DNA of 64,000 nt from the NCBI GenBank assembly GCA_021772915.1, contig JAJFLB010000009.1, positions 62,001 to 126,000 of the forward strand, given 5' to 3'. The stretch is from Gammaproteobacteria bacterium (lineage in GTDB: Bacteria; Pseudomonadota; Gammaproteobacteria; Xanthomonadales; SZUA-36). Positions 10,843 through 18,984 of the stretch are shown one piece after another. The translations under genes were made by a program, and so were the position numbers. The notes under the pieces were generated by a model. It had not been told where the DNA came from. It was given only the letters and a program-made list of their open reading frames with translations, and did no database searches. Position 1 is the stretch's first letter; every line of letters starts with the position of its first letter.

Positions 10843-12113
10843 GAGGGCTCTCCCTGAAGGTACAGCAGACGGGCGCGGGTCACGACCTCGTCCGCAAGCA
10901 AGGCTGCATGGCTCAATTGAAGCTCAAATTCGGAGATTCGGGCACGCATCAACGCGGTCAGGTCATCGACCGCTTCCTGATAGGCTTCAAAAGCCGCTTC
11001 GGCGTTAAAAGCCGCTTGCGGCAACAGGTGATCTTCATATAGCTCGAGACGTTCCTGTTCACGTGCCAGCGTTGCGGCATTTTGATTTACCCGGGCTCTC
11101 ATTGAGCGGTAAATATCGTCCCGGGCGTACTGAATAGACGATGTATCGGCAATACTGGATGCCAGCACGCGGTCCTGACGGCTTTTCGTAAATAACGGAA
11201 TATCCATCGTGACAAGTACCGACAACATATCGGAACGGTCAGTACCGTCAGGATTTTGCCCACCGCGACCGCCGTACGCCAGGTCAACCGCAAAGCCAGG
11301 CTTATAGGCCTGGCGTGCTATTTCCTCGGTGGTTCTGGACTTGGCAATCTCATGTTGCCAGGCACGTATGCGCGGATGCTCAACGAGACCTGCGACGATC
11401 TGCGGCGCGGGTGCTGGCTGGGCGATATGTGGCCAGTGTGGATCGAGATCACGATAGGCGTCGGAACCAATCCACTCAGTCAGTCGGGCGCGTGCTTCCT
11501 CTTCCTGCTGTTGAATACGGGTCAAGCGCTCTTCAACCTTGGATACTTCCAGTTGCGCCTGCACGGCATCCTGTTGCTGGGCGCGACCGGTGGCGTAGTA
11601 GTCACGGGTGATCTCGGCCAGGTCCGTAAAAACAATCAGGGACTGTTGCAGGATTTTCTGTCGTTCCCGGTGCAGATAGATGTGGGTGTACTCCTCCCGG
11701 ACCGCCAATAGTACGGTGAATTTGCGATCCTCCGCCTCGGCATCACTGCGGGCGACAGATTTGTGCAACCGTGTGCTGTTGAGTGTGCGGGTTTGACCAC
11801 GTGGAAACGATTGCCGAACACCAATGACAGTCTGTGTCATGTTGTCCCGGCCAAGCTGGAAGGTATCTGTCGGCAGGTTGGCAAAACCCAGCTTGAGCTG
11901 AGGATCGGGAAGACTCGCAACGGCTACCGAAAGCTCTGTCAGTGACCGGCTTCTGGCCTTGATGGCCTGTAGTGTGAAGTCATCCTTGAGCGCAAGCTGT
12001 TCGGCCGCCTGTAATGTCAGCTCGGCAGCGGAGACACCGCTTGCAGTAGTCAGTAAAAACAGGACAAGTGCCGTCGCACGGCTAAACGCCTGGTGGGTCA
12101 TTGGTTGATACAT
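10839..12113 (-). CDS. cusC: TolC-family outer-membrane channel of the Cus system
   Basis: A TolC-like outer-membrane efflux protein of 424 residues. It has a signal peptide (ALVLFLLTTASGVSA) and two repeated OEP domains built from long helices, with LTLQAAEQLALKDDFTLQAI opening the first and the PLFTKSRQDRV segment in the second. It has no lipobox cysteine after the signal, unlike E. coli CusC. The chosen ATG has a GGAG six bases upstream; a GTG at 12125 would overlap that site, so the ATG is preferred. It is the first gene of the cusCBA operon and overlaps cusB by four bases. The protein forms the exit duct through which copper leaves the periplasm. Confidence 0.9.
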   Translation of the reverse strand: MYQPMTHQAFSRATALVLFLLTTASGVSAAELTLQAAEQLALKDDFTLQAIKARSRSLTELSVAVASLPDPQLKLGFANLPTDTFQLGRDNMTQTVIGVRQSFPRGQTRTLNSTRLHKSVARSDAEAEDRKFTVLLAVREEYTHIYLHRERQKILQQSLIVFTDLAEITRDYYATGRAQQQDAVQAQLEVSKVEERLTRIQQQEEEARARLTEWIGSDAYRDLDPHWPHIAQPAPAPQIVAGLVEHPRIRAWQHEIAKSRTTEEIARQAYKPGFAVDLAYGGRGGQNPDGTDRSDMLSVLVTMDIPLFTKSRQDRVLASSIADTSSIQYARDDIYRSMRARVNQNAATLAREQERLELYEDHLLPQAAFNAEAAFEAYQEAVDDLTALMRARISEFELQLSHAALLADEVVTRARLLYLQGEPS

Positions 12114-12214
12114 CGTATTCTCCACACCACAGGCACATAAGGTTGGTCAAATGAGCCTGAATAACAAACAATCGAAGGAAGACCGCTGCTAAAGCGATCG
12201 CGGCTATGAATTGT

Positions 12215-12556
12215 CTAGGCGATGGGTGGTCTGAAGGGTGGAGAATGGGGTCTGAACACCGGGATTTTGGCAGCATGTAGGAATGGCCCGGTGGTGGCCG
12301 AAAAACCTAACGACGGTGTCATGTCGTCCGTCGCCGCACTACTTGCCGAACCTGCACCGCAAGCGGACAAAGAATCACAGCTATCCTGCGTGTCGGCAGG
12401 CTCATGATCACAACAGTCCATGGATTGGGCGTCGTGGTCCTGCATGTCACCATGCTGGGAGTGAGACATCTCCTGGTCACCATGCATATCGCAGGTCACG
12501 GCCTGCACAGGCTGCGTCGCGAACAATACAAAAATGGCCAAAAAGACGTATTTCAT
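12215..12556 (-). CDS. Small secreted His/Met/Cys-rich putative metal-binding protein
   Basis: The start is taken at MKYVFLAIFVLFATQPVQA, a clear Sec signal peptide; an upstream in-frame extension has no signal-like character and was dropped. The mature part of about 95 residues is packed with potential metal ligands: CDMHGDQEMSHSQHGDMQDH is followed by DCCDHEP and two further cysteines. The tail is proline-rich (FRPHSPPFRPPIA). Such proteins often sit beside copper efflux genes (CopL-like or CusF-adjacent) and are thought to buffer periplasmic copper. It lies 101 bases upstream of cusC on the same strand and 122 bases downstream of the PepSY gene. I cannot assign it to a named family with certainty; the metal-binding role is inferred from composition and context. 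Confidence 0.72.
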   Translation of the reverse strand: MKYVFLAIFVLFATQPVQAVTCDMHGDQEMSHSQHGDMQDHDAQSMDCCDHEPADTQDSCDSLSACGAGSASSAATDDMTPSLGFSATTGPFLHAAKIPVFRPHSPPFRPPIA

Positions 12557-12620
12557 GCTGACATCATAACATTTGGGGGTACTCACCGTATGGCAGGGCC
12601 CGGTTTGAAAAGTTCCCGGT

Positions 12621-12670
12621 GTCCAAGCTGTCCGTCGCGCTTTGGACATGACCGGTTCGTTCCGGTCATG
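12621..12670. repeat. Two tandem inverted repeats downstream of the PepSY gene
   Basis: A 9-bp perfect inverted repeat with a 6-base loop (CATGACCGG, TTCGTT, CCGGTCATG) at 12647-12670 directly abuts another imperfect one (GTCCAA...TTTGGAC) at 12621-12647. On the minus strand they begin 8 bases after the PepSY stop codon and precede the metal-binding gene. No U-tract follows on the minus strand, so a classical intrinsic terminator is not supported. They could be an mRNA-stabilising or attenuating structure between the two transcription units. Confidence 0.5.
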
Positions 12671-12678
12671 GTCGCTGA

Positions 12679-13455
12679 TCAATCTTGCTTCCGCTGTGTG
12701 CCATTACCCGCACCGTTGCGTCGTCCCCGTAAGAATAGTACCAGACCGGAGACGGCCAGGAACCCGAGAACCAATGCCAAAAGATCGTAAATAATCACGC
12801 CTGCGGTACCGAAAATTCGGCCACTGTGAAAATCCAGCAGTAAACGCTCAAAGCTCAAACTGCGGCCACGATAATGCTGCAATATGTTTTGCCGCAAGGT
12901 CTCTGGTGCAGGTCCGGCGGAAGACCAGGACACCGTCAATGGCTCTTCTGCAGGTCTCCATTGCAAAAAACCAACATCGGTTAACCAAATTTGATGGGCG
13001 GATTTGATAACAGCGTCTCCGTTCTCGAGTTGTCCAAGTGCCTCAATCAGACCCGCACCAGACGGACCCCAGGCCTGCCGTTCTATCAATTCACCGGTTC
13101 GGCTGAGTAGTAGTAATTCGTCGCTGCCGGCGGCAATCAGCATGTTGGTGGTGGCCACTGCCCCGATGCCGTTGGTGGTGGTGGTCACATGCCTGTCATT
13201 GAGGTAGAGCTGCGAACCGGCAAAGCTGAGCCAGTCATCATCCACTGCGAAACTGTTGAACTGCTCAGGCTCGCCAAGACCGTACCAGTCCAGCAGGATT
13301 GAACTCTCAACACGCTGTTGATCAAACCCCAGACCGGGCGCGTGGTTGATGGCCAGACCGCTCAGCACCATAAACAGTACGAATATTGCTGCAAACGCAC
13401 CAAACCAACGGTGTCGGCGACGTGCCGCTGAGGATTGAGAATTGTTACGTGCCAT
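12679..13455 (-). CDS. PepSY-associated transmembrane protein
   Basis: A 258-residue inner-membrane protein with one N-terminal helix (HRWFGAFAAIFVLFMVLSGL) and one C-terminal helix (DFHSGRIFG leading into LVLGFLAVSGLVLFLRGRR), separated by a periplasmic region of about 170 residues. The two helices match the end-helices of the PepSY_TM family, whose members include siderophore reductases and flavin-linked electron carriers. His residues flanking the helices (RHRWFG, INHAP, DFHSG) are placed as possible haem or quinone ligands. It overlaps the FMN-binding gene by 11 bases and is the last gene of the porin / FMN-binding / PepSY operon. The expected role is electron transfer across the inner membrane to the periplasmic flavoprotein. 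That function is inferred. Confidence 0.8.
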   Translation of the reverse strand: MARNNSQSSAARRRHRWFGAFAAIFVLFMVLSGLAINHAPGLGFDQQRVESSILLDWYGLGEPEQFNSFAVDDDWLSFAGSQLYLNDRHVTTTTNGIGAVATTNMLIAAGSDELLLLSRTGELIERQAWGPSGAGLIEALGQLENGDAVIKSAHQIWLTDVGFLQWRPAEEPLTVSWSSAGPAPETLRQNILQHYRGRSLSFERLLLDFHSGRIFGTAGVIIYDLLALVLGFLAVSGLVLFLRGRRNGAGNGTQRKQD

Positions 13456-13972
13456 CGCTACAACCGGTGTCAGAGTGCAGAAAAAGAGCCATGGTAGCTA
13501 ATCGGGTCAATGCGCGCACGGACAGGGTTGCACCCGAAATGCCATCGATTACTGCTCCAAGGTCACCTTCTGGGGTCAGTCCGGTAGCATTAAATTGATC
13601 GGTGAAAGAGGGTGTCGCAACCTCACCCCCTCGGTTTTCCCGGTAAATCAGCACCTGCAAACTCTTGATGAAATCCTTGACGACGATTACGCCAACGGTA
13701 ATGGGTAACTCTTTGCCAATCTCCTCAAGAACCCAGGCCGAACGCCCTGCCTTGCACCAGTAGCGCACGCGCAAGGCCGGGTAATCATGACCCAGCAGTT
13801 TGGTCACCGCCAATTTCCTGGCGCCACTGAGCCAGACCACGGCGGGCTCAGGTGGTAACCCGTTGAACGCTTTGCTGACAAAATCCACCGGGGACTCATA
13901 GACTGATATTGCCGTCGCCGGTAGTGGCATCGCAAGGCTGATTATTGGTAGCAATGATAATACTTTTTTCAT
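13445..13972 (-). CDS. Periplasmic FMN-binding domain protein (covalent flavin type)
   Basis: A 175-residue secreted protein with signal peptide KKVLSLLPIISLAMPLPATA, followed by an FMN-binding domain. The motif DGISGATLSVRALTRLA matches the (S/T)GAT(S/T)-type site at which ApbE attaches FMN by a phosphoester to a Thr; here the sequence SGATLS supplies the Thr. Such domains occur in NqrC, RnfG and extracytosolic electron-transfer proteins. The ATG at 13972 is preferred to a GTG at 13984 because it directly opens the signal peptide. It follows the porin gene by 13 bases and overlaps the PepSY gene, so the three proteins probably form an envelope redox chain. No ApbE gene is visible in the window. 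Confidence 0.85.
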   Translation of the reverse strand: MKKVLSLLPIISLAMPLPATAISVYESPVDFVSKAFNGLPPEPAVVWLSGARKLAVTKLLGHDYPALRVRYWCKAGRSAWVLEEIGKELPITVGVIVVKDFIKSLQVLIYRENRGGEVATPSFTDQFNATGLTPEGDLGAVIDGISGATLSVRALTRLATMALFLHSDTGCSDGT

Positions 13973-13985
13973 CACTTCAATCACG

Positions 13986-15230
13986 TTAAAAGCTGTAACC
14001 CACCCCTAAATCTATACCGGTAAAGTCCCGGCCACTCTCGCCGGCCAAATCATGATTGCGGTCACGGTAGTCGAATTTGAACACCACATTTTCATTCAAC
14101 CACCAGTTCAGCCCCAATTCCCACTGGTCAAAGCGGTCACGGCCGCGGGCGCCCCTGACGTCTTCGAAGCGCGTATACAGGCCGAGCCGGTTAGTGACCC
14201 GGTAACTGGGCTCCACATACCAACCGGTCTGTTTATCAGCGTCTGCGGCTTCCACGGCAGCGCCGGAAAAATCCCACCGGGCGAAGAGGGCACGCAGACC
14301 AAAGTCACCGCGCCGGTAGTCTACGTGAGCTTCCACCAGGGTGCCATCATCAAGCCCGTCGTTGGCGGCCTGTGACGGATCAAACTGGTACTGTACGGTC
14401 ACGGCCGCCTGCAGCCCTGCGATCCCCAGGTAACGTAAACGTGCGGTTATCGCCCCGTCGCTCGCCACCGCCTTGGCAACTTTTTGACGGCCGCTGCGAA
14501 TCCGGAAGGCACTGCCGCCCGAGGTCGGCATTTGTAAGCCGGAACTCAGGGCCAAATCCCAGCTCCAGTCCATTCCCCAGCGACCGTTGAGTCCAGCCCC
14601 CGCTTCCCACCAGGTGCTGGGTACAATGATGTTTTCAACATCATTGCGCTCCACGCCGTAAAAGGTTGGTGGCTCATGGGTCTCATTGAGAATTCCGACC
14701 GGCAGTAAAAACAAGCCTGCTTTGAGGTGCAGCCCCGGGTTCAAGTCGTGCTCGATGAAGGCTTGTTCCAACTCCACTTCACCCGGGGTACCGCCGCCGC
14801 CCCCGATTAATGAGTGTTCTACCTCCAGCTCGGAGTAGAAGCGCGTTTTGTCATTGAACTGGTGACCAAACAAGAGCACAAAGCGATGAAAATCAACCTC
14901 TTCCAGGTCTCGTGACGGATCGCTTGCGTCGAGATTGTTGTAGTGAAGCTCGCCGTAACCGCTAACGATGGACTGTTTGCTGGCAGGTAGCTGCAGGAGT
15001 TCGGCGTCGATCACTTCTGCAACTGCCTCAACCTTTGCTTCAGTTGCAACGCCCTGCTGCCGGGATTGGTCAAGTTGCTGTCTCAGCTCATCGATCTGTT
15101 GTTGCAGTGACGCCAGCGTGGCCAAAAGCTCGGTGTTATCGCCCTGGGCAAATGTGGTCGAACTGGCCAATAAGAAAACCAGCATTCCGGTGCCCAAAAG
15201 ACGGCTAAGTCTGTTGGAAAAGAACATCAT
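13986..15230 (-). CDS. Outer-membrane porin (phosphate-selective porin-like)
   Basis: A 414-residue outer-membrane beta-barrel protein. The signal peptide (LLGTGMLVFLLASSTTFAQG) is followed by a short coiled coil (LLATLASLQQQIDELRQQLD). A long series of amphipathic strands ends in the aromatic terminus GVGYSF needed for Bam recognition. The overall pattern (YGELHYNN, LEQAFIEHDLNPGLHLKAGL, RVTNRLGLYTRFEDV) resembles porin O/P-like proteins. The start ATG has AGGAG five bases upstream. A perfect Fur-like palindrome sits about 50 bases upstream, so expression is probably repressed by iron. It is the first gene of the porin / FMN-binding / PepSY operon. The substrate is unknown; iron complexes are an inference from the Fur-like site. 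Confidence 0.85.
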   Translation of the reverse strand: MMFFSNRLSRLLGTGMLVFLLASSTTFAQGDNTELLATLASLQQQIDELRQQLDQSRQQGVATEAKVEAVAEVIDAELLQLPASKQSIVSGYGELHYNNLDASDPSRDLEEVDFHRFVLLFGHQFNDKTRFYSELEVEHSLIGGGGGTPGEVELEQAFIEHDLNPGLHLKAGLFLLPVGILNETHEPPTFYGVERNDVENIIVPSTWWEAGAGLNGRWGMDWSWDLALSSGLQMPTSGGSAFRIRSGRQKVAKAVASDGAITARLRYLGIAGLQAAVTVQYQFDPSQAANDGLDDGTLVEAHVDYRRGDFGLRALFARWDFSGAAVEAADADKQTGWYVEPSYRVTNRLGLYTRFEDVRGARGRDRFDQWELGLNWWLNENVVFKFDYRDRNHDLAGESGRDFTGIDLGVGYSF

Positions 15231-15282
15231 TATTTCTCCTATATTTAAAATACAAAATACGATGGCTGCATCGTAGTCTAAA

Positions 15283-15297
15283 TGCGAATGATTCGCA
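15283..15297. promoter_or_regulatory. Fur-like operator upstream of the porin operon
   Basis: TGCGAATGATTCGCA is a perfect 7-1-7 inverted repeat, in an A/T-rich setting 53 bases upstream of the porin start. It closely resembles the GAATGATTC-type core of proteobacterial Fur boxes. The location fits the promoter of the porin / FMN-binding / PepSY operon. The assignment is from pattern alone. Confidence 0.65.
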
Positions 15298-15304
15298 ATA
15301 GCAT

Positions 15305-16105
15305 TTACGATTTTAAATTAAAATGGAGATAACGGATGCTGCCCTGCTTGACTTCAGTCTCAAAACGGTCGAGCCAAAACTTGATGGTTTTGAGGTCGAA
15401 ACCCTGAAGATCCTGGTTGGCCAGTAAGGCTCCGGTACCCAGCAGTAGCAGTTTTCTTTTCAGCTTTTTAATAAGGCTGAGTAGTCCGGTACTCTCATCG
15501 GCAAGGGATTGAATTTCGAATCCCGCGGTCTCGAACATCTTGCTGTAGGACGCCTGATCCACTGCGGTGGCCAGACAGGTCCAGGGGGCCAGGATTTCAG
15601 TAATATCGTCGGCCAGGACACCACCCGTGGCCATATCAGTGATCGCCAGACGCCCTCCAGGTTTCAAAACCCGTCTTATTTCAGCCAACACAGTGGTCTG
15701 GTCGCTAAACAGGCTAAAGGTGCACTCGGCAAGCACGGCATCGAGCTCACCGTTATCAAAAGGCAACCCATGGGCGTCTGCCTGGGAAAACCGGACCGAA
15801 ATACCGTCCAGTTCCGCTCGTTCCACAGCTCGCTCAATATTGCTGGAGCTGACGTCTATGGCACTGACGTGAAGTTCAAAATCACGGGCGAGCATCAGGG
15901 CCGTAGTGCCGGTACCACAACCCAGATCGGCGATCCTGGCGTGGGCGGGCAAACCCATGGCCGCAACCGCTCTTCTGCTGAGGTCTTCGCCGCCGGGATG
16001 AAAGACATCCTCAGCCAGCTGCCGAACCCAATCCTGCTCATAGAAAGCCGAGCAGCAAGAATCGGGTTGCGAGCTATTTGTCACGGGTGTTGAGTGACCA
16101 GTCAT
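15305..16105 (-). CDS. ArsM-like SAM-dependent methyltransferase
   Basis: A 266-residue class I methyltransferase. The SAM site is DLGCGTGTTALMLA (about residues 60-73), with AIDVSSSNIERA and FSQADAHGLPFDNGELDAV following. The protein opens with a vicinal pair, SCCSAFY (C17, C18). It also has C128 in LAECTFSLF and C177 in APWTCLATAVDQASY. The last two align with the cysteines of ArsM in its SNCVINL-like and VGCIAGAL-like segments, so a trivalent arsenic or other soft-metalloid substrate is plausible. The second half after residue 200 differs from ArsM. The gene overlaps the DUF547 gene by 32 bases and ends the three-gene radical SAM cassette. Methyltransferase activity is secure; the substrate is inferred from the cysteine pattern. 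Confidence 0.8.
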   Translation of the reverse strand: MTGHSTPVTNSSQPDSCCSAFYEQDWVRQLAEDVFHPGGEDLSRRAVAAMGLPAHARIADLGCGTGTTALMLARDFELHVSAIDVSSSNIERAVERAELDGISVRFSQADAHGLPFDNGELDAVLAECTFSLFSDQTTVLAEIRRVLKPGGRLAITDMATGGVLADDITEILAPWTCLATAVDQASYSKMFETAGFEIQSLADESTGLLSLIKKLKRKLLLLGTGALLANQDLQGFDLKTIKFWLDRFETEVKQGSIRYLHFNLKS

Positions 16106-16868
16106 AGGTCTGGTAGCGTTTGCGGTACCGTTTGTCTTTGGCGGTCTGCAGCTGCTGTTTGAGGTCGTTGTTCGCGTACTGTTGCAAATAGCTGTAGATG
16201 TCCTCAGGAAAGTCTTTCCGGTACCACTTGAAAATACTTGAGAGGACCAGCTTTGTGTCTTTAATCACCACATTTTCAGAATTATTTACAAATTCACGCG
16301 CCGCCTCGTCGAGTTGCTCCTCGGTCCATTCCCAGGGCCGTAACAGCGGGCAGGAGGTGCTGCCGCAATTCAGTGCAAAATGCAGTCGTGGGTCTTTTTG
16401 ATGCTCCAGCACTTCCTGCTCCAGCCGGTAGAGATTGGTTTCCTTGCCTCCAACCACGACCACGCGGTCGTAAAAGAATCCCTTCCCCTGAACCAGTCTT
16501 GAGCTGAGACTGATTTTAACGTCACGAACGCTTGCCAGCGGCCAGTATTCAAGCACAGCGTGCAGGACCAGCGCATTGTAACCGTTAATCCAGAAACTGC
16601 GACGGTGTTTGCTTGTGGGGAACAATTCCGGATGGCTTTGCGGGCTGGTTTTGGCGATCAGGGCAACCTGGTCGTCCAGTGCTGTCAGGTCGACATGGGC
16701 GTCTTTCCAGGCTGCATAATCGACTTTCTCACCCCCGTCGAGGGTATATTTCCTGATCAGCTCATGGATAACCCTATGGGAGAAAATCACGTCTGACTCC
16801 GATGAAACCCCGTTGAGGGCCGGACCAGTACGAGGAGCGCAAAGGAAAACGAACGTACCCTCATGCAT
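16074..16868 (-). CDS. DUF547 domain protein
   Basis: A 264-residue protein whose body is a DUF547 domain. It contains VDYAAWK, the RRSFWINGYNALVLHAVLEYWP block, DPRLHFALNCGSTSCPLLRP with paired cysteines, and a C-terminal FKWYRKDF. No convincing signal peptide is present; the first 30 residues before HRVIHELIRKY are poorly conserved in type. DUF547 has no proven activity, though its conserved Trp-Ile-Asn, Asn-Cys-Gly and His residues look like an active site. The start overlaps the radical SAM stop by eight bases (ATGCATGA), and the gene overlaps the methyltransferase by 32 bases. The three are almost certainly one functional unit. Confidence 0.85.
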   Translation of the reverse strand: MHEGTFVFLCAPRTGPALNGVSSESDVIFSHRVIHELIRKYTLDGGEKVDYAAWKDAHVDLTALDDQVALIAKTSPQSHPELFPTSKHRRSFWINGYNALVLHAVLEYWPLASVRDVKISLSSRLVQGKGFFYDRVVVVGGKETNLYRLEQEVLEHQKDPRLHFALNCGSTSCPLLRPWEWTEEQLDEAAREFVNNSENVVIKDTKLVLSSIFKWYRKDFPEDIYSYLQQYANNDLKQQLQTAKDKRYRKRYQTYDWSLNTRDK

Positions 16869-18408
16869 TGGGTTTCTCGTGGTTTAACCTGGTCTCCGGG
16901 GGTTGTCCCATACGTGGCCGGCTAATCGCATTGTATTCACAAAACGACACCGGGTTACCGTCCTTGTCAAGGACGTGAACACAACACTGATCGATACGAT
17001 CCTGGTCATAGGTCCACGCATCCATGAACGGCTTGATGCTAATGGTGAGTAAATTGTCCCAGATATAGGCGTCCTCGGCCTGGCTCTCGACCAGCAGATC
17101 GAGCAGGTGGTCGACGCCTTCATCATCCAGATCCTGCAACACAGTGCCGATCTGTCCGTCCGAAGTGATCCAGTGAATGGCTTCTGAGATGGCCTGCGGG
17201 CCATCAATGGTGTCCGTGAACGCACCGATCAACGCCTGGGCCTCATCACTGCTCCAGGATTCGTACCGGGGAAAATAGCGCGAAATGGGGAGCAGCCCAT
17301 CGGCCGTGCGAAACGCCACTGCCACGGCAAAACAATTGGGGTCCGAACAGGGTATGGGGGTAAAGTCCCGTGGTGAAAACACACCGAACTGGGTGCAAAT
17401 CAAATCCACTGTATCTGCCAGGGTAATGCGGTCCTGGCGACGGGGATTGTCATAGCGGCCCGAATACATGGCGGGCTGGATGACGACATTCTTGAGGCTG
17501 GGGTTGTCCACCGCCAGTTGCACGAAACGACCCACCTCATCGTCATTGATACCGCGGGTAAGTGTCATCACAGGATGGACGTAGATACCGTTGGCCTGGC
17601 AGTTATCCAGGGCGCGCTGCTTGAGGTCGAGCAAGTCAGCCCGGTCTCGTAAGGCCTTATATGTGCTGCTCTTAAAGCCATCAACTTGCAGATAGACAAA
17701 GACGTAGCCTCCGTTACTTCTGCGCGCACAGTCTGCCAGACGTTCGGCAAAGGCCGGTTGGGCCAGTTTTATACCGTTGGAATTAATGCAAACCTGGCCA
17801 AAGCCACGTTGGAACAGCAGGTCGATCATCGCAAACAGTTGAGGGTGGAGGGTGGGCTCCCCACCGGATAGCTGGATCATGTCCGAGCCACACTTGCCAC
17901 CGGCGACCAGTTGATCCACCTGACGGGTAAATTCCTCCAGGCTCATCATGCTTGCGTGCTGGGGCGAAGATCCGGCGAAACAGGTCGGGCAACTTAGATT
18001 ACAGCGTTCGGTAATTTCGATCAGTATGCTGCAGCTGTGGTTGGCCCACTGTACGGAATCGGCTGACGGCGAAATGTTGGGAGATGTGGAGCTTGCCGGC
18101 TCGACGGGCGAAGGAGCGCAACTGCTGCCACAGCAGGATGTCCCGGGAAGTGACGGCACCGAAGACTCGAAGTAATGGTCAATATCGGTTGACAGTAGTG
18201 CGGAAAACCGGCCATGGCGGGTACAGCTCTTGTCCATCCAGACTTTGCCGTGCCGCTCAAATACCTGCGCATCCACCGGCACCAGGCAATGGGGGCAAAT
18301 ACTGGTGGTTTGCTTGATACGTCTTCCTTCACCATGGGAATCGGACCCATCTGGGCCCGATCCGGCTTCCGTAACAGTTCCTATTAGGTTCGGTTCATCA
18401 AAATTCAT
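16861..18408 (-). CDS. Radical SAM protein with N-terminal cysteine-rich domain (Tes/MJ0619-like)
   Basis: A 515-residue radical SAM enzyme. The cluster motif is C136-N-L-S-C140-P-T-C143, followed by QLSGGEPTLHPQ and CINSNGIKL, typical of a TIM-barrel core. The N-terminus has a zinc-ribbon-like set (CPHC at 38-41, C62 in DKSCTRHGRF), the layout found in MJ0619/tetraether-lipid-synthase-like proteins. Between them lies an unusual SCCGSSC knot (C92, C93, C97). C-terminal cysteines (CSDPNC, QCC, FCEY) could hold auxiliary clusters. It is the first gene of the cassette with DUF547 and the ArsM-like methyltransferase. The divergent thioesterase gene starts 141 bases away. A radical-based carbon or heteroatom transfer is likely; the substrate is unknown. 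Confidence 0.85.
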   Translation of the reverse strand: MNFDEPNLIGTVTEAGSGPDGSDSHGEGRRIKQTTSICPHCLVPVDAQVFERHGKVWMDKSCTRHGRFSALLSTDIDHYFESSVPSLPGTSCCGSSCAPSPVEPASSTSPNISPSADSVQWANHSCSILIEITERCNLSCPTCFAGSSPQHASMMSLEEFTRQVDQLVAGGKCGSDMIQLSGGEPTLHPQLFAMIDLLFQRGFGQVCINSNGIKLAQPAFAERLADCARRSNGGYVFVYLQVDGFKSSTYKALRDRADLLDLKQRALDNCQANGIYVHPVMTLTRGINDDEVGRFVQLAVDNPSLKNVVIQPAMYSGRYDNPRRQDRITLADTVDLICTQFGVFSPRDFTPIPCSDPNCFAVAVAFRTADGLLPISRYFPRYESWSSDEAQALIGAFTDTIDGPQAISEAIHWITSDGQIGTVLQDLDDEGVDHLLDLLVESQAEDAYIWDNLLTISIKPFMDAWTYDQDRIDQCCVHVLDKDGNPVSFCEYNAISRPRMGQPPETRLNHEKPNA

Positions 18409-18549
18409 TGGTTCGCAGGCAGACCCCTGCCTCCCTGGTCTGGTACATGGCTAAAAGGACCATCGGCAAAGGACATATATTTCAATACTCGCCAAAGGTC
18501 TGTACATTGGTGCGAAATGCGGAGACTGTAGCTACACCTTGGAATAAAT

Positions 18550-18984
18550 ATGGATGATTTACTTGGAAAATACCCGATCGTGTTGACGCAGGAATTGCAC
18601 TGGGGCGATATGGATGCCTTTCAGCACCTCAACAACACGGTCTATTTTCGATATTTCGAAGACGTCAGGATTGCATATTTTGAAAAAATGAAAGTTGTTG
18701 ATCACAAGGACAAGACCCAGATCGGGCCAATACTGGCCTCCACCCGTTGTGACTTTCGGGCACCCCTGACCTATCCGGATACGATCCAGATTGCCACCGT
18801 GATCGAGGATATTCGGGCCCGGCGTTTCACCATGAAATACCTCGTGTGCAGCCAAAGACTCAGGCAGGTCGCTGCCGAGGGTGAGGGACTCATTGTCTAT
18901 TACGATTACCAGCGACAGGTAAGCTGTGAAATCCCTGCTGTTATCCTGGCGACAATAAGTACTTTACAAACGGGTGACTCATGA
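18550..18984 (+). CDS. 4HBT-family acyl-CoA thioesterase
   Basis: A 144-residue hot-dog-fold thioesterase of the YbgC/FcbC (4-hydroxybenzoyl-CoA thioesterase) type. The active-site segment is WGDMDAFQHLNNTVYFRYFE, in which the Asp and the HLNN stretch are the usual catalytic and CoA-contact residues. Length is normal for the family. It hydrolyses acyl-CoA thioesters in the cytoplasm, with the substrate not predictable here. It overlaps the following DUF711 gene by four bases (ATGA). The 141 bases upstream are a divergent intergenic region shared with the radical SAM gene. Confidence 0.9.
   Translation: MDDLLGKYPIVLTQELHWGDMDAFQHLNNTVYFRYFEDVRIAYFEKMKVVDHKDKTQIGPILASTRCDFRAPLTYPDTIQIATVIEDIRARRFTMKYLVCSQRLRQVAAEGEGLIVYYDYQRQVSCEIPAVILATISTLQTGDS

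Noticed and set aside
12647-12670. Palindrome after the PepSY gene as an intrinsic terminator
   Set aside because: No U-tract follows on the minus strand.
15305-16105. Naming the methyltransferase arsM outright
   Set aside because: Cysteine positions agree with ArsM, but the C-terminal third differs and the neighbours are not classical ars genes, so only ArsM-like is supported.
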